Part shown: in pieces, positions 43,974 to 54,692 of the stretch
Position numbering within the stretch: the stretch's first letter is position 1
How the letters are laid out: the number at the start of each line of letters is the position of its first letter
Origin: Diphasiastrum complanatum
Lineage: Eukaryota; Streptophyta; Lycopodiopsida; Lycopodiales; Lycopodiaceae
Length of the DNA: 64,000 bases
Reading direction: 5' to 3'
NCBI GenBank assembly: GCA_029204225.1
Contig: CM055106.1
Coordinates: forward strand, 34,194,361 to 34,258,360
The notes under the pieces: generated by a model
Seen by the model: the letters and a program-made list of their open reading frames with translations, nothing else
What the model was told of the DNA's origin: nothing
Database searches by the model: none
Made by a program: the position numbers and the translations under genes

Positions 43974-44289
43974 CTGCATGTCGGGACCCAACGTGGGGCC
44001 CTATCCTGCTGACAGGGTCCCTAGGCTATGTTAGGCATGGCTATGGTCCGTGCCGGAGCACACTACTCACACTCTCTTGCCCTGACGGCCATGTACGTTG
44101 GACACGCCTCTGACTGTGGTATTTGACCTCTTGTGTTCTCTAGGGTTCGGCACTGGTTACAGGCTCGTAACACTCTTCAAGATAGACGTATACGCGTAGG
44201 ATGCCATGCTTGGGCCATAAATTAAACAAAATTTATTACAAGATAAATATTTACAAAGGCTTTTTCCCTTCAAGGTGCCCCTTTCCTAA

Positions 44290-44815
44290 GTTATCCTTGG
44301 CTCCATGAAAATGCCCCTTAGGGCATGTGCTCCAACCCCCACATTATGCCTCGACATGATCTTTCATCTTTGGCCAATAAAAGTTTTGTTGTTCAAGTGT
44401 CCTATTTATGCTAGGGTGACTAGCACAAGGGTTAGAGGATTTGGGGCCCAAGGTCCTCCCTATTTCACACACATATCCGTCCCTTTTGGAATATTAAGCT
44501 ATTTCTTATGGAATATTTATTCAGTATGCTATCATTTCGAGAACGTTTTGAGATCTTGCATCCCAAGGTCTTCACTAGATCTAGAATTTCCTACCAGTAC
44601 TAGCCAAATGTGACCAAAATAACCATCGGTTTGATAAAGATCCTGAAATGACAGATACAACTTATATTGGATCTCAACAAAGCATAACTCATCAATCTCT
44701 CTAATCCAACTAGAGGCATCGGCAACACAACTTAGCGTACCTCTATGATACTTACTGCCGATCTTGAACTCTTGAATGAGTTTCAACCATTTGGTTTTAT
44801 GGCCTCTAAGGTCAA
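44290..44815 (-). pseudogene. TE7: gypsy RNase H / integrase fragment
   Basis: On the minus strand, frame 44786-44532 gives FKIGSKYHRGTLSCVADASS, the end of a gypsy RNase H. Shifted frames near 44400-44360 give HPSINRTLEQQNFYWPKMKDHVEA, the integrase zinc-binding region. It carries several stops and both ends are truncated. It belongs to a different lineage from TE8 and TE11 by eye. Confidence 0.65.
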
Positions 44816-45283
44816 TGACATCACCATATCACCAAGAATCAAGACCCCGACTTTGGAAGATCCACTTTCCAATTCTTGGCCTCCTATGTGCCTTAAATCT
44901 TCAGAATTTCAGATCGATTGTGGGCTCCAAATTCCAATTTTTTGGAGGAACATGTCTGCTAACTTGACAACGAGGGTGGAGGACAAGTCAATCGGAAATT
45001 TGTTGTTTTCCAGCTTTCAAACCTGATTTTTGGAGACAGCAGATCCAAACTCCATTAGCGAGGGTTTTCTAAAAATCATCCACAAATTTTCCAGACTACC
45101 TTCACTTGATTGCATGCAGATTGAGAACACAGATTGTACAGCCATGGAAGAACTGAGGGGGTTTCTTGCTTTTCTCTTTGGAAGTACAGTCCTAAGACAG
45201 AGCTAGGTATTCTGCTTTCGTTTTTTCCAGTTTAGTCAATCTTTCTTCTTATTTTAGGTCATAAGTTAAGGTACACACTCCTC

Positions 45284-46370
45284 ATGGACTTGATCAAACC
45301 CCCGGAGAGAGAAAGCATTGACGAACTTGAAACAGAAGCCTTGGCTTTTAGTAAAGGGAAAGAACCCATGGAAGTGGAGGAACAAGACCAATTTGCCAAA
45401 GAACTCGACGATTTGGTTACCAAGGAGCAATATCTCCACTTCGTAACAGAGGTGGATGAATTGAAACTGGCTTTAGCCAATCTCAAATCCAGTGTGGATG
45501 ACTCGTTAGCCGAACTCAAAAGTTTAATTTTGAACTCTGTGAAAGGAAGTCTCCCTTCCACTTCTCAGTTGTCCGCTTCACCTCTTCCATCAGTACCAGG
45601 TGAGCCTATTCGGTCTCATCCCAGTGTCTGTAAAGACTTAAAGCCTCCTACTTTTATTGGGAAAGAGGAGGATAGAAATGCAGACATTTTACATACCTTC
45701 CTCAGCAAATGGAAGAACACTCATGCTCTTAAATAGACCCCTGACCATTTGCGAGCTATCGAGGCCAGTCTTTCCTTAGGGCCCATGGCCCATAAGTGGT
45801 GGTTAAGCCTCCAGGAGACTGAGCAGACCCCCCGGTCATGGAAGGCTTTTGAAGAGGCTTTCCTAAGAGAGTTTCTACCAGAAAATGAACTTGATAGAGC
45901 TTGAGAAGCTTGGGAAAGCCTTCATCCAATATATCTTGCAGTATCGAGAAGCAATTTTAAAGATAAAAAATATGGATGACTATCCGAAAGTCAGAGGATT
46001 TGTCCGTGGCCTTCGAGATGAATACAAAGTAGAAGTCCAGAGAAACTCGCCTACTACCTTAGAGCAAGCTGTCAGCTATGCTCAAATCTATGATGATTCA
46101 GTAGGTAGAAAGAAGACGAAACAACAATCCTTCCTTGAGCAGCTTACTCAGAAAGACTTTCAATTTAAAAAGAAATTTTTAAAAAGAAAGAAAGAAGATA
46201 AAGTTAAAAGTGAAGCTCCTCATTAACGTCCATCACTCATACAACCCTTAAAACTAGAAGATTTTAAGAAAGCCAAACAAAAAAGTTTGTGATTTTTGTG
46301 TATGGGCAAGGGACACACAGTCAGGCAATGTCCCAAGAGGCCACTCATTAAAAAAGATAAGAAGGATTAA
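45284..46370 (+). pseudogene. TE8 gag (broken)
   Basis: ATG 45284 opens an acidic N-terminal helix (EVEEQDQFAKELDDL), then LKPPTFIGKEE. A TAG at 45734-45736 interrupts the capsid-like domain, which continues in frame (AHKWWLSLQE, WKAFEEAFLREFLP). A frameshift near 45890 moves to 45885-46226 (MDDYPKVRGFVRGLRDEYK). A single CCHC knuckle (CDFC then GKGHTVRQC, about 46290-46330) is split by a 2-nt frameshift. In TE11 this whole region is absent, so TE8 shows what a complete relative encodes. Confidence 0.8.
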
Positions 46371-46427
46371 AAACAAGTTCATCTTGTTCAGACTGTAAGA
46401 TTCCAAAGTGACTCGGCAGCTTCCGAG

Positions 46428-47049
46428 ATGAAAGTGTTTCATGAAGATCATGAACATTGTTGCCAATTAACTTCTGCAATGCTAGCGAGACCCTTTCGCT
46501 TTGGGCCACATGACCTAGTACGTATGCATGGTAAAATCGGTAACCAGTCAATAAGAGTCATGGTTGATGATGGGGCAACCCATAATTTCATCAACTACAC
46601 CCTAGTTAAGAAACTCAGACTTCCAGAAATACCTAGTCAGCATAGGTACATAGTTTCTTTAGCCAAGGGTGAAGACAAAAAATTTGGGAAACTATGGTAA
46701 GTAACTTAAATCTTGATATTCAGGGGTATCAGGATGAAATAAACTTTTAGATAATGCACCTGGATAGTACAGACATTGTTCTCGGGAGAGATTGGCTCTA
46801 CAGTTTAGGACCTTCCCTCCACAGAAACTATCAGGAGAACACCCTCAGCTTTCAGTATAAAGGCAGAGAGATCCAGTTGCATGGGGAGCATAATGTCCCC
46901 AACAGTCCTATGGTATGCAGTTCAGAGCTCCGTCAGCTAATCGAGGATAGCGACCATCAGGTATTCTTATGCAACCTTCAATTTATTCCAGAAGTTTCTA
47001 TTTCCAATATTTTACAGCAGCAAGTAATAAACTAGAAACTTTATTGTCT
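46428..47049 (+). pseudogene. TE8 protease (broken)
   Basis: Frame 46428-46700 reads IGNQSIRVMVDDGATHNFI: the active site is D-D-G instead of D-S-G. After a stop, 46754-47035 gives DIVLGRDWLYSLGPS and the linker to RT (HQVFLCNLQFIPEVS). At about 47049 the sequence jumps over RT. Confidence 0.8.
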
Positions 47050-48309
47050 AGATAGCAGTTCCTATGACAAATCTTCTTAAGGGGAAGGGAAAGGAGTTCA
47101 TTTGGGAGTCCGCACAACAAGAGAGCTTTGATGCTCTCAAAACAACCTTCGCTACAGCACCAGTTTTAAAGGTCGTCGACCCCAATCAGCCATTTGTGGT
47201 CGGAACAGGTGCCAACGACTTTGCGGTTGGTGTTGTACTAACTCAAAATGGACGATCAATTGCGTTCGAGAATAAAAAACTCAAACCAGCACAGACTAGG
47301 TATAGTGCCTATGAAAAGGAACTCTTCTCCATAGTTCATGCCCTTAAGACTTGGAGGCATTATTTGTATGGTGCCAAATTTGAGGTCCTGATAGACCATG
47401 AAAGCCTCAAATACCTTTGCAATCAGCCTGAGCTCAGAGATTGGAAAGCTCGTTGGGCTGAATTAATGCAAGAGTTTGATATGTCTATCAGATGTAGACG
47501 GGGGAAATTCAACACAGTAGCAGATGCCCTTAGTAGAATGCCTATGATAAACGAGCTAAGTTTTACTCAAATTTGGATTGATTAGTTGAGTCCTTGAGAG
47601 GAAAGTGCCAGGATGATGCTTACTTCTCTACTATCTGGAGCTTAGTCCAGAACAGACAGTTATAGACTCTAGAACCAGTTCTCGGGGCTGCTACCAGTTC
47701 ATCCAAGAATACGGCAGCTTTCGTTGAGGATGATGAGTCCGAGTATATGTCAGATGACATTGAGGACTCAGAGCCTATTTTACCCAAGGAAATCGCAGTG
47801 GTTGAGGATCGGTTGACTCAAGGATTCAAATGGAAACAATATTCGATTCAGGATGAGTACTTGCTCTATAGAGATAGAGTATGTGTCCCCAATTCAGAGG
47901 ATTATAGGCAGCAGGTCCTATATGAGTTTCATGACAGTCCTAGTGCGGGGCACCCAGGCATTCAAAAGACCTATGAACTTCTTCGTAGGCAATTTTTCTG
48001 GCCCAGTATGAAAAAGGACATCCAGCAGTATGTAACCAATTGCCAGAAATGTCAGGTAAATAAAGCAGAGCATCTAAAGGCAAGAGGGTTGTTGCAGCCC
48101 TAAGATATACCAGCTGGTAAGTGGGAGAGTATCTCCATGGATTTCATTTATAGTAAACCTGCCTAAGACCCAAAGGGTAATGACGCTATATGGGTCCCCA
48201 CAGTTGACCGTCTGACCAAAATGGCTCACTTTATTTTAACCAAAACAACCGTTAGAGCTCCAGAGTTAGCGAGGTTGTTTGTAGATGGGCTATTTAAATT
48301 GTACGGCCT
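47050..48309 (+). pseudogene. TE8 RNase H and integrase N-terminal half
   Basis: After the deletion the text resumes at the end of the RT-RNase H connection ([12 protein letters not shown]). RNase H runs to 47585; its first catalytic motif reads TGAN where TE11 has TDAS, so the Asp is lost. Stops follow at 47583-47585 and 47663-47665. Integrase (47747-48309) has the HHCC zinc domain and the start of the core (ISMDFI) with frameshifts near 48145 and 48200. It is cut at LYGL, where LTR sequence begins. Confidence 0.85.
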
Positions 48310-48570
48310 GTAACCAATGCCGAACCCTAAGGAACACAGGTCAGATACCACAGTCAGGGGCGTGTCCAAAGTACACGTCCAACTGGGCAAGACAGTTGAG
48401 TAGTGTGCTCCGGCACGGACCATAGCCATGGCGGGCCTAACACAGCCTAGGGACCTTGTCAGCAAGATAGGGCCCCACTGAGCTAGAAGGGCTTACTCCA
48501 TATGAGGGAGTAGGCAAGGTTGGGTGGATCAGTTAGTGTTTGCCCTATTGTAGTGTTGGGACTTCTAACA
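48310..48570 (+). repeat. TE8 partial 3' LTR
   Basis: Matches the TE11 LTR from gtaaccagtgccgaaccc to its end but lacks the first dozen bases, and has an internal gap of about 80 bp after gggccccactg. It ends ...acttctaaca. Confidence 0.85.
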
Positions 48571-49249
48571 AAGAGCCCATCTATAGTTAGGCCCCAGTTT
48601 GGCATCCTGCGAGTGTAAGCCTAACGTGTGGGGCCATTAGTCATTAGGGGGCAAGAAAATAGATTTAGAAGTCTCAAGGTTTAACTTAGACTTAAAAAAG
48701 TTACGTAAAAGTCAAAGTCAAGTCCCAAAAAGGAACTTGCATTGTATTTGAGACTTGCATTATCTTGTCCCATTAGTAAATGTGGAAAGGAAACTCCACA
48801 AGCTTCTATATAAGGAAGCTCATTGTATGTAATTTTCATCCTTAATGCAAGAGAGCCAAGTGTTACCATTTTGGATTCACATGCTTGCTATGGTGTTTGG
48901 TCATTTTTAGCTTAACTTCGTATTTGTTGCTATCTTTCCTAAGTTATTGCTATTTTGACTCCTAGTTAGCATGTGTGCTTTGCCTCTAATGTTTAGTTAC
49001 TTAAAGAGAGAGAGTAGGAGGGCGTGGAGCCCTAGTTAGGGAGAGAGGTGAGAGAGAAAAGAGAGGGAAAAGAGTGAGTGGAAGAAAGAAAGGAAGGAGA
49101 GTGTTAAGAGTGTTTAGCATATGTTTGAGTTGCTCTTTCATTTTGGTTGCACATAGGAGTAGCTTTTTGGCTCTTTCTTGACAACACATAAGTTCAAAGT
49201 TTTGGCTCTTTTACATCCCTTGCAAGTTTCCAGCGAGAAGTGAAAAACT

Positions 49250-50110
49250 ATTTCATTGGATTTTGTGACTGGACTCCCTGAAACCAAGAAGGATCATGAT
49301 GCTATTTGGGTAGTGGCTAACAAACTAATCAAAATTGTTATGTCCATGGCCAGTAAGTAGGATTTGGTATACTCCTAGTCTTGGATACACGGTACTCCAG
49401 TAAATCAAGTTCTTAGTTATGCCACGTCATACTGGATGTGACCCGAAAGTAACTAATATCCTTGTGAGGCCCAAAACACACTAAATGGAGTTTAGACAAG
49501 GTATGAGACAGTGTATGCATGTGTAGAGTTATCAATAGCAATGAATAGTTGGTCCATGCTTAGGACTCTATTCTAGGTGAATCTATGTATAGGGAACTTA
49601 GGGCTATGCATGGCTATATGCCCAAGTTGCTTTTGGCTCTATATATTGAGGCCAAACTTGCCCTACTCCTCATTGTGATCATTGATTCATTGCCAGGGTT
49701 TCACTCTACCTTCATGCTTCTTATTCCTTGGCTTGGGGGTGAAGCTTCTAGAGTTGATTGGTTGCTTCTACTTGGTTGGGTGGTTGCTCCATAGTGCGTT
49801 TTCCATTGTGTTTTGTCTTGTAAGCAAGATCTTGAGGGAGCTTCCCTTACAAAAATGATGCAATTTATACCAACTAAATCTACTATCGAGGCATTTGAAC
49901 CAGGCCAGATTTTCGTTGAACAGTTGTTTGGATTGTATGGCTTGCCGAATGACATTGTTAGTGATTGAGACTTCAAGTTTAGTAATAAATTCTAGAAGGC
50001 GTCTTTGTAAATTTTGAAACAACCCTTAGTCTAAGTTCTTCAGCAATTCAATGGACTGTTGGCTGATTCTGACAAATCCCCAAGATACTCGGACAGAGCA
50101 ACTCAATGGC
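49250..50110 (+). pseudogene. TE9 integrase core, interrupted
   Basis: First part: LDFVTGLPETKKDHDAIW and VVANKLIK (to 49335). Second part, after the solo LTR: MQFIPTKSTIEAFEPGQIF, LFGLYGLPNDIVSD, then stops in place of conserved Arg/Trp codons (DFKFSNKF*K). Removing the insert restores KLIKMMQFIPTK in one frame. It carries the first and second catalytic Asp. The Glu region (about 50080-50110) is degraded. Confidence 0.8.
49336..49851 (+). mobile_element. Solo LTR (516 bp) with TSD aaaat
   Basis: Starts TGTTATGTCC and ends CCCTTACA. It is flanked by aaaat at 49331-49335 and 49852-49856. It interrupts the TE9 integrase, and the frame is exactly restored without it. The family is not otherwise seen in the window. 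Confidence 0.85.
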
Positions 50111-50240
50111 ACCTCTCACCTTAGACCGAGGAGGACGAGACTAACAAAGACTGAGAGCCGAGAAATGCTAGTTAGGAATGGCAAGCAAGAACTGTGTAAG
50201 CCTCATGGTGAATCCCGGAAGATGGAATGACCATGTAAGT

Positions 50241-50462
50241 TATGGACTCGGCTCATTACATTCGCCGCGTCCATTTACATTTACTTTACTTTATGCATAA
50301 GCAGGCCTTGGGCCCTTTTTTATTCATCAGTGACACTTAGACTATATGGTTGGCCTTTGGCCTTATTATTCATTATTAGGCCATTTGGACATATTATTGG
50401 ACAGTGGGGGCCTTCGTGGAGGGCACACTATTTTCCCTCCCAGTTGGGCCCTAGCCATCGAC
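50241..50462 (+). repeat. TE10 partial 5' LTR
   Basis: Matches the 3' LTR from tatggactc to ccctagcca, then diverges. The downstream half and the primer site are gone. Compared with the 3' copy it carries an extra tggttggcctttggcc segment that the 3' copy has lost. Confidence 0.8.
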
Positions 50463-50493
50463 ACCTTGTTTGCAGGCTGTCCATCGCCCATCC

Positions 50494-50851
50494 TGTTACG
50501 AGCTCGTAACCAGTGCCAAACCCTAGAGAACACAGATAGGTCAGATACCACAGTCAGGGTCGTGTCCAGCGTACATGACCAACAGGGCAAGACAGTGTGA
50601 GTAGTGTGCCCCAGCACGGTCCATAGCTATGGCGGGCCTAACACAGCCTAGGGACCCTGTCAGCAGGATAGGGCCCCCAGTTGGGTCCCGACGTGCAGTC
50701 GGCCACGTCAGTGCCACATGGCCGACACTTGGCAGTTGCATGCTACCAGTCCTCACACTGGGCTAGGAGGGGCTTACTCTATATCAGGGAGTAGGCAAGG
50801 TTGGGTGGATCAGCTAGTGTTTGCCCTACTGTGGTGTTAGGATCTATTACA
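50494..50851 (+). repeat. TE11 5' LTR (358 bp)
   Basis: TGTTACGAG...TATTACA, same length as the 3' copy. The GAGCTCGTAAC stretch near the start is palindromic (gttacgagctcgtaac). Confidence 0.95.
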
Positions 50852-50852
50852 C

Positions 50853-50865
50853 TGGTATCAGAGCC
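50853..50865 (+). other. TE11 primer binding site (tRNA-iMet)
   Basis: tggtatcagagcc starts two bases after the LTR end and complements the initiator-Met tRNA 3' end. Confidence 0.9.
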
Positions 50866-51188
50866 ATCTCCATCCTAGGGAGTTCAGGACAGTAGTAGAG
50901 AAAGCTATCAGAAGATAGGAAGTGTTTCTCAGATTCTCAGAGAGGAATAGAGGAGGAGGATCGCTGTAGGAGCAGCCTTCAAACTTCTGATTTCCACTGA
51001 GAAATCACAGTAGCAAGGAGTCAGATTCCAAGTGTAGGTAACTCGCTGAAAAAACAGTTGTTTCTCACTGAGTTCAGAGGAGTTTAGGACCTTCCCTCCA
51101 CAGAAACTATCAGGAGAACACCCTCAGCTTTCAGCATAAAGGCCGAGAGATCCAGCTGCAGGGGGAGCATGATGTTCCCAACAGCCCT
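50866..51188 (+). other. TE11 leader joined to protease tail
   Basis: About 210 bp of leader, then from 51076 a sequence nearly identical to TE8 46797 onward, which encodes the last part of protease ([17 protein letters not shown]). The frame opens at 51072 but has no ATG until 51189. Gag, the zinc knuckle and the protease active site are deleted at this join. Confidence 0.8.
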
Positions 51189-52781
51189 ATGGTCTGTAGT
51201 TCAGAACTCTGTCAGCTAATCGGAGACGAAGACCATCAGGTATTCTTATGTGACTTTCAGTTTATTCCTGAAGTTTCTATTTCCAGTTCTATTCAGCAGA
51301 AAATCAGTAAATTAGAAACTTTATTGTCTAAATTTAAAGATGTTTTTCCTGAAGATTTACCACATGGTTTACCACCTAGCAGAGAGGTAGATCATGTAAT
51401 AAACCTAGTACCAGGTACAGCACCTGTTTCTAAACCTCCGTATCGGGTCAGCCGAACAGAGGATGAAGAAATAACTAGGCAGTTAACAGACTATCTTGGG
51501 AAAGGCCAAATTCAGACCAGTAGTTCACCATGGGCCTCACCAGTCCTATTGGTGAAAAAGAAAGAGGGATCTATGCGTCTTTGCGTAGATTACAGAGCCC
51601 TCAATAAAGTCACAATTAAGAATAAATACCCTATGCCTCGGGCAGACGAGTTGTTTGATCAACTCGACGGGGCTAAGTTTTTCAGCAAAATAGACCTTAG
51701 ATCGGGATATCATCAAGTCCGTATAAGATCAGAAGATGTCTCGAAAACAGCTTTTAGGACTCGTCACGGTCATTATGAGTTTAAGGTGATGCCATTTGGG
51801 CTCACAAATGCTCCAGCTACCTTTATGACCTTGATGAACAGTGTCCTCAGACCATACTTGGGTAAGTTTGTAGTCGTATTTTTAGATGACATCCTCGTCT
51901 ACAGCAAAACGAGGAAGGAGCATCTAAAACACCTCAAGAAGGTGTTTCGACTGCTCAGAAAGCATAAGCTTTATGCTAAACAATCCAAGTGTGAATTCTT
52001 CGTTGAAGAAGTAGCATATTTGGGTCACATTATCTCTTCAGATGGGATTAAGATGGACCCAAATAAGGTTAAAGCCATACTCAGTTGGCTAAGACCTCAT
52101 AATGTTTTGGAACTTCAAATCTTTCTTGGTCTGGCGGGATATTACAGACGATTTGTCAAGGAATATGCTCAGACAGCAGTCCCTATGACAAATCTCCTTA
52201 AAGGGAAGGGAAAGGAGTTCATTTGGGAGTCCGCACAACAGGAGAGCTTTGATGCTCTCAAAACAGCCTTAGCTACAGCACCAGTTTTAAAGGTCGTCAA
52301 CCCCGATCAGCCATTTGTGGTCGAAACAGATGCTAGCGACTTTGCAGTAGGTGCTGTGCTAACTCAGGGTGGACGACCAGTTGCGTTCGAGAGTAAAAAA
52401 CTCGAGCCAGCACAGACTAGGTATAGTGCCTATGAAAAGGAACTCTTTTCTATAGTCCATGCCCTTAAGACTTGGAGGCATTATTTGTATGGTGCCAACT
52501 TTGAGGTCCTGACAGACCATGAGAGTCTCATATACCTTTGCAATCAACCTGAGCTTAGAGGTCGGAAAGCTCGTTGGGCAGAGTTGATGCAAGAGTTTGA
52601 CATGTCTATCAGATATAGGCGTGGAAAATTCAATACAGTAGCAGATGCCCTTAGCAGAATGCCTATGATAAACGAGCTGAGTTTTACTCAGATTCGTAAT
52701 GAGTTACTCGAGTCCTTGAGAGGGAAATGCCAGCATGATGCATTCTTCTCTATTATCTGGAACTCAGTCCAGAACAGATAG
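51189..52781 (+). CDS. TE11 reverse transcriptase - RNase H
   Basis: A 530-codon frame from ATG 51189. Residues 1-60 are the protease-RT linker ([15 protein letters not shown]). RT follows with [47 protein letters not shown] and the catalytic box FLDD (about residue 235), then the thumb ([16 protein letters not shown]). RNase H starts at [13 protein letters not shown] (about 378), with the Glu in YEKEL and Asp in TDHESL, ending VADALSRM. The ORF stops at TAG 52779-52781, but the same frame stays open through to integrase. TE8 has a Gln codon (CAG) at this position, so the stop is a single C-to-T change. All catalytic residues look intact. Confidence 0.93.
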   Translation: MVCSSELCQLIGDEDHQVFLCDFQFIPEVSISSSIQQKISKLETLLSKFKDVFPEDLPHGLPPSREVDHVINLVPGTAPVSKPPYRVSRTEDEEITRQLTDYLGKGQIQTSSSPWASPVLLVKKKEGSMRLCVDYRALNKVTIKNKYPMPRADELFDQLDGAKFFSKIDLRSGYHQVRIRSEDVSKTAFRTRHGHYEFKVMPFGLTNAPATFMTLMNSVLRPYLGKFVVVFLDDILVYSKTRKEHLKHLKKVFRLLRKHKLYAKQSKCEFFVEEVAYLGHIISSDGIKMDPNKVKAILSWLRPHNVLELQIFLGLAGYYRRFVKEYAQTAVPMTNLLKGKGKEFIWESAQQESFDALKTALATAPVLKVVNPDQPFVVETDASDFAVGAVLTQGGRPVAFESKKLEPAQTRYSAYEKELFSIVHALKTWRHYLYGANFEVLTDHESLIYLCNQPELRGRKARWAELMQEFDMSIRYRRGKFNTVADALSRMPMINELSFTQIRNELLESLRGKCQHDAFFSIIWNSVQNR

Positions 52782-54323
52782 TTACAGACTCCAGAACCAG
52801 TTCCCGGGGCTGGTGCCAGTTCATCCAAGAATACGGCAGCTTCCGTTGAGGATGATGATGAGTCCGAGTATATGTCGTCAAATGACGTTGAGGATTCTGA
52901 GCATGTATTACCCAAGCAAACCCCAGTGGTTGAGGGTCAGTTGACTCAAGGATTCAAATGGAAACAGTATTCCATTCAGGATGAGTACTTGCTCTATAGA
53001 GATAGAGTATGTGTCCCCAATTCAGAGGATTATAGGCAGCAGGTCCTATATGAATGTCATGACAATCCTAGCGCGGGACACCCAGGCATACAGAAGACCT
53101 ATGAGCTTCTTCGTAGGCAATTTTTCTGGCCTAGTATGAAAAAGGACGTCCACCAGTATGTAACCAGTTGCCAGAAATGCCAAGTAAATAAAGTAGAGCG
53201 TTTAAAGGCAGGAGGGTTGTTGCATCCCTTAGAAATACCAGCTGGTAAATGGGAGAGTATCTCCATGGATTTTATAGTAGGCCTGCCTAAAACCCAAAAG
53301 GGTAATGACGCTATATGGGTCACAGTTGACCGTCTGACCAAAATGGCTCATTTTATTCCGACCAAAACAACCGTTAGAGCTCCAGAGTTAGCGAGGTTGT
53401 TTGTAGACGGGCTATTTAAATTGTACGGTCTACCTTCCGGCATAGTCAGCGACCGGGACAGTAAGTTTACTGGAAATTTTTGGAGGGCAGTATTCCATCA
53501 TCTCCATACTAAACTTAATATGAGTACCACCGACCATCCACAGACGGACGGTCAAACAGAAAGGGTAAATCAAGTGCTGGAGGATATGCTTCGTGCATAC
53601 GTCAGCAAGAGGCAGACTAATTGGGAGGAGTATCTCTCGATATTAGAGTTTGCTTACAACAGTACCAAACATTCAGCTACGGGATACAGCCCATTTATGC
53701 TGATGTACGGATTTCAGCCACGCTCACCCACAGCTGTAGGGTTTAAACAAGAAAAAGTTGAAGCAGCCAGAAACTTTTTAGAGGACCTAAACCAAATGAT
53801 AGAACATGCTAAGCGTAGCATTAGGCAGTCCCAGGATCGAGCCAGGCATTATGCAGATCCACACAGACGGGATGTGCAGTTCTCCACTGGTGAGAAAGTC
53901 TACTTGAGAGTCCCAGTTGACTCTAAAACCCTCAAATCAGGAGTGTGTGCTAAGTTGTCTCCAAGGTATTGTGGTCCCTTTACCATCAGTAGGAGACTAG
54001 GCGAGGTCACCTATGAACTAGAACTCCCACACAGCAGTAAGGTTTTTCCAGTCTTTCATGTAAGTCAGTTACGAAAAGCCTTAACCAGATCAGACAATCT
54101 GGTAGGGGACAGTGTTCTAGTTCTCCCATTGGATCCTCAACAACCTCCACATGAACCAGAGGAGATTCTTGATAGTAGAGAGACGCAGACTCGTCATACT
54201 CTATACCGAGAATATCTGGTTAAGTGGAATGATCAGCCTGTTGAGAATGCCACTTGGGAAAGAGGCAGCGTCCTTCGCAAGATTTTTCCAGACTTTGTCT
54301 TAGAGGACCAAGACGGTTCTTAA
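52782..54323 (+). CDS. TE11 integrase with chromodomain
   Basis: Same frame as the upstream RT-RNase H after one TAG; the first ATG is at 52872. An acidic spacer (SVEDDDESEY) precedes the HHCC zinc domain (AGHPGIQKTYELLRRQFFW ... CQKCQ). The catalytic core has Asp in MDFIVGLP, Asp in VSDRDSKF and Glu in GQTERVNQ. After the core come YADPHRRDVQF, LSPRYCGPFTI and a C-terminal chromodomain-like segment (YREYLVKWNDQPVENATWE), which marks it as a chromovirus. Such domains target insertion to heterochromatin. TAA at 54321-54323 overlaps the polypurine tract. Confidence 0.92.
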   Translation, partial: LQTPEPVPGAGASSSKNTAASVEDDDESEYMSSNDVEDSEHVLPKQTPVVEGQLTQGFKWKQYSIQDEYLLYRDRVCVPNSEDYRQQVLYECHDNPSAGHPGIQKTYELLRRQFFWPSMKKDVHQYVTSCQKCQVNKVERLKAGGLLHPLEIPAGKWESISMDFIVGLPKTQKGNDAIWVTVDRLTKMAHFIPTKTTVRAPELARLFVDGLFKLYGLPSGIVSDRDSKFTGNFWRAVFHHLHTKLNMSTTDHPQTDGQTERVNQVLEDMLRAYVSKRQTNWEEYLSILEFAYNSTKHSATGYSPFMLMYGFQPRSPTAVGFKQEKVEAARNFLEDLNQMIEHAKRSIRQSQDRARHYADPHRRDVQFSTGEKVYLRVPVDSKTLKSGVCAKLSPRYCGPFTISRRLGEVTYELELPHSSKVFPVFHVSQLRKALTRSDNLVGDSVLVLPLDPQQPPHEPEEILDSRETQTRHTLYREYLVKWNDQPVENATWERGSVLRKIFPDFVLEDQDGS

Positions 54324-54334
54324 GGGGGAGGGAG
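54321..54334 (+). other. TE11 polypurine tract
   Basis: taagggggagggag lies immediately before the 3' LTR and serves as plus-strand primer. Its first three bases are the integrase stop codon. Confidence 0.9.
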
Positions 54335-54692
54335 TGTTACGAGCTCGTAACCAGTGCCGAACCCTAGAGAACACAGATAGGTCAGATACCACAGTCAGGG
54401 TCGTGTCCAGTGTACATGACCAACAGGGCAAGACAGTGTGAGTAGTGTGCCCCAGCACGGTCCATAGCTATGGCGGGCCTAACACAGCCTAGGGACCCTG
54501 TCAGCAGGATAGAGCCCCCAGTTGGGTCCCGACGTGCAGTCGGCCACGTCAGTGCCACATGGCCGACACTTGGCAGTTGCATGCTACCAGTCCTCACACT
54601 GGGCTAGGAGGGGCTTACTCTATATCAGGGAGTAGGCAAGGTTGGGTGGGTCAGCTAGTGTTTGCCCTACTGTGGTGTTAGGATCTATTACA
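54335..54692 (+). repeat. TE11 3' LTR (358 bp)
   Basis: Same ends and length as the 5' LTR. Differences seen by eye: a/g near base 26, c/t near 76, g/a near 177 and a/g near 314. It is followed by target duplication catcc. Confidence 0.95.

Larger units (their letters stand above)
42900..44172 (-). mobile_element. TE6: gypsy leader, primer site and 5' LTR (rest lost), hit by a solo LTR
   Basis: On the minus strand an LTR of the TE11 type starts TGTTACGAG at 44172. It is interrupted at 43973-43566 by a foreign solo LTR, resumes, and ends ...CTAACA at 43447. It is followed by the initiator-Met primer site and about 530 bp of leader, which includes the inverted repeat aaattgggc/gcccaattt (43035-43057). 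No coding region remains. Confidence 0.8.
44816..48570 (+). mobile_element. TE8: chromovirus-like gypsy relic lacking RT
   Basis: Plus strand: likely leader (44816-45283), gag, zinc knuckle, protease, RNase H, integrase to mid-core, and a partial 3' LTR. It is a close relative of TE11, sharing long stretches at high identity. RT is cleanly deleted, and integrase is fused directly to the 3' LTR. Its 5' LTR was not found. Confidence 0.8.
48571..50110 (+). mobile_element. TE9: gypsy LTR-like DNA and integrase fragment, split by a solo LTR
   Basis: 48571 to about 49240 looks like an LTR: TATA-like ctatataaggaag at 48813, and an upstream stretch ttggcatcctgcgagtgtaag that resembles the TE3 LTR. 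It abuts an integrase core fragment (49250-49335 plus 49857-50110). The fragment is interrupted by a 516-bp insertion with a 5-bp target duplication. Both ends are truncated. Confidence 0.6.
50494..54692 (+). mobile_element. TE11: young, complete-ended, gag-less chromovirus
   Basis: A 4.2-kb element with two 358-bp LTRs that differ at about four transitions. It has an initiator-Met primer site, a polypurine tract and target duplication catcc (50489-50493 and 54693-54697). It encodes RT-RNase H and integrase with chromodomain, but gag and most of protease are missing, replaced by a direct join of leader to protease tail at about 51075. Near-identical LTRs mean a recent insertion, so a gag-less copy was probably mobilised by proteins of related elements. 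Confidence 0.92.
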
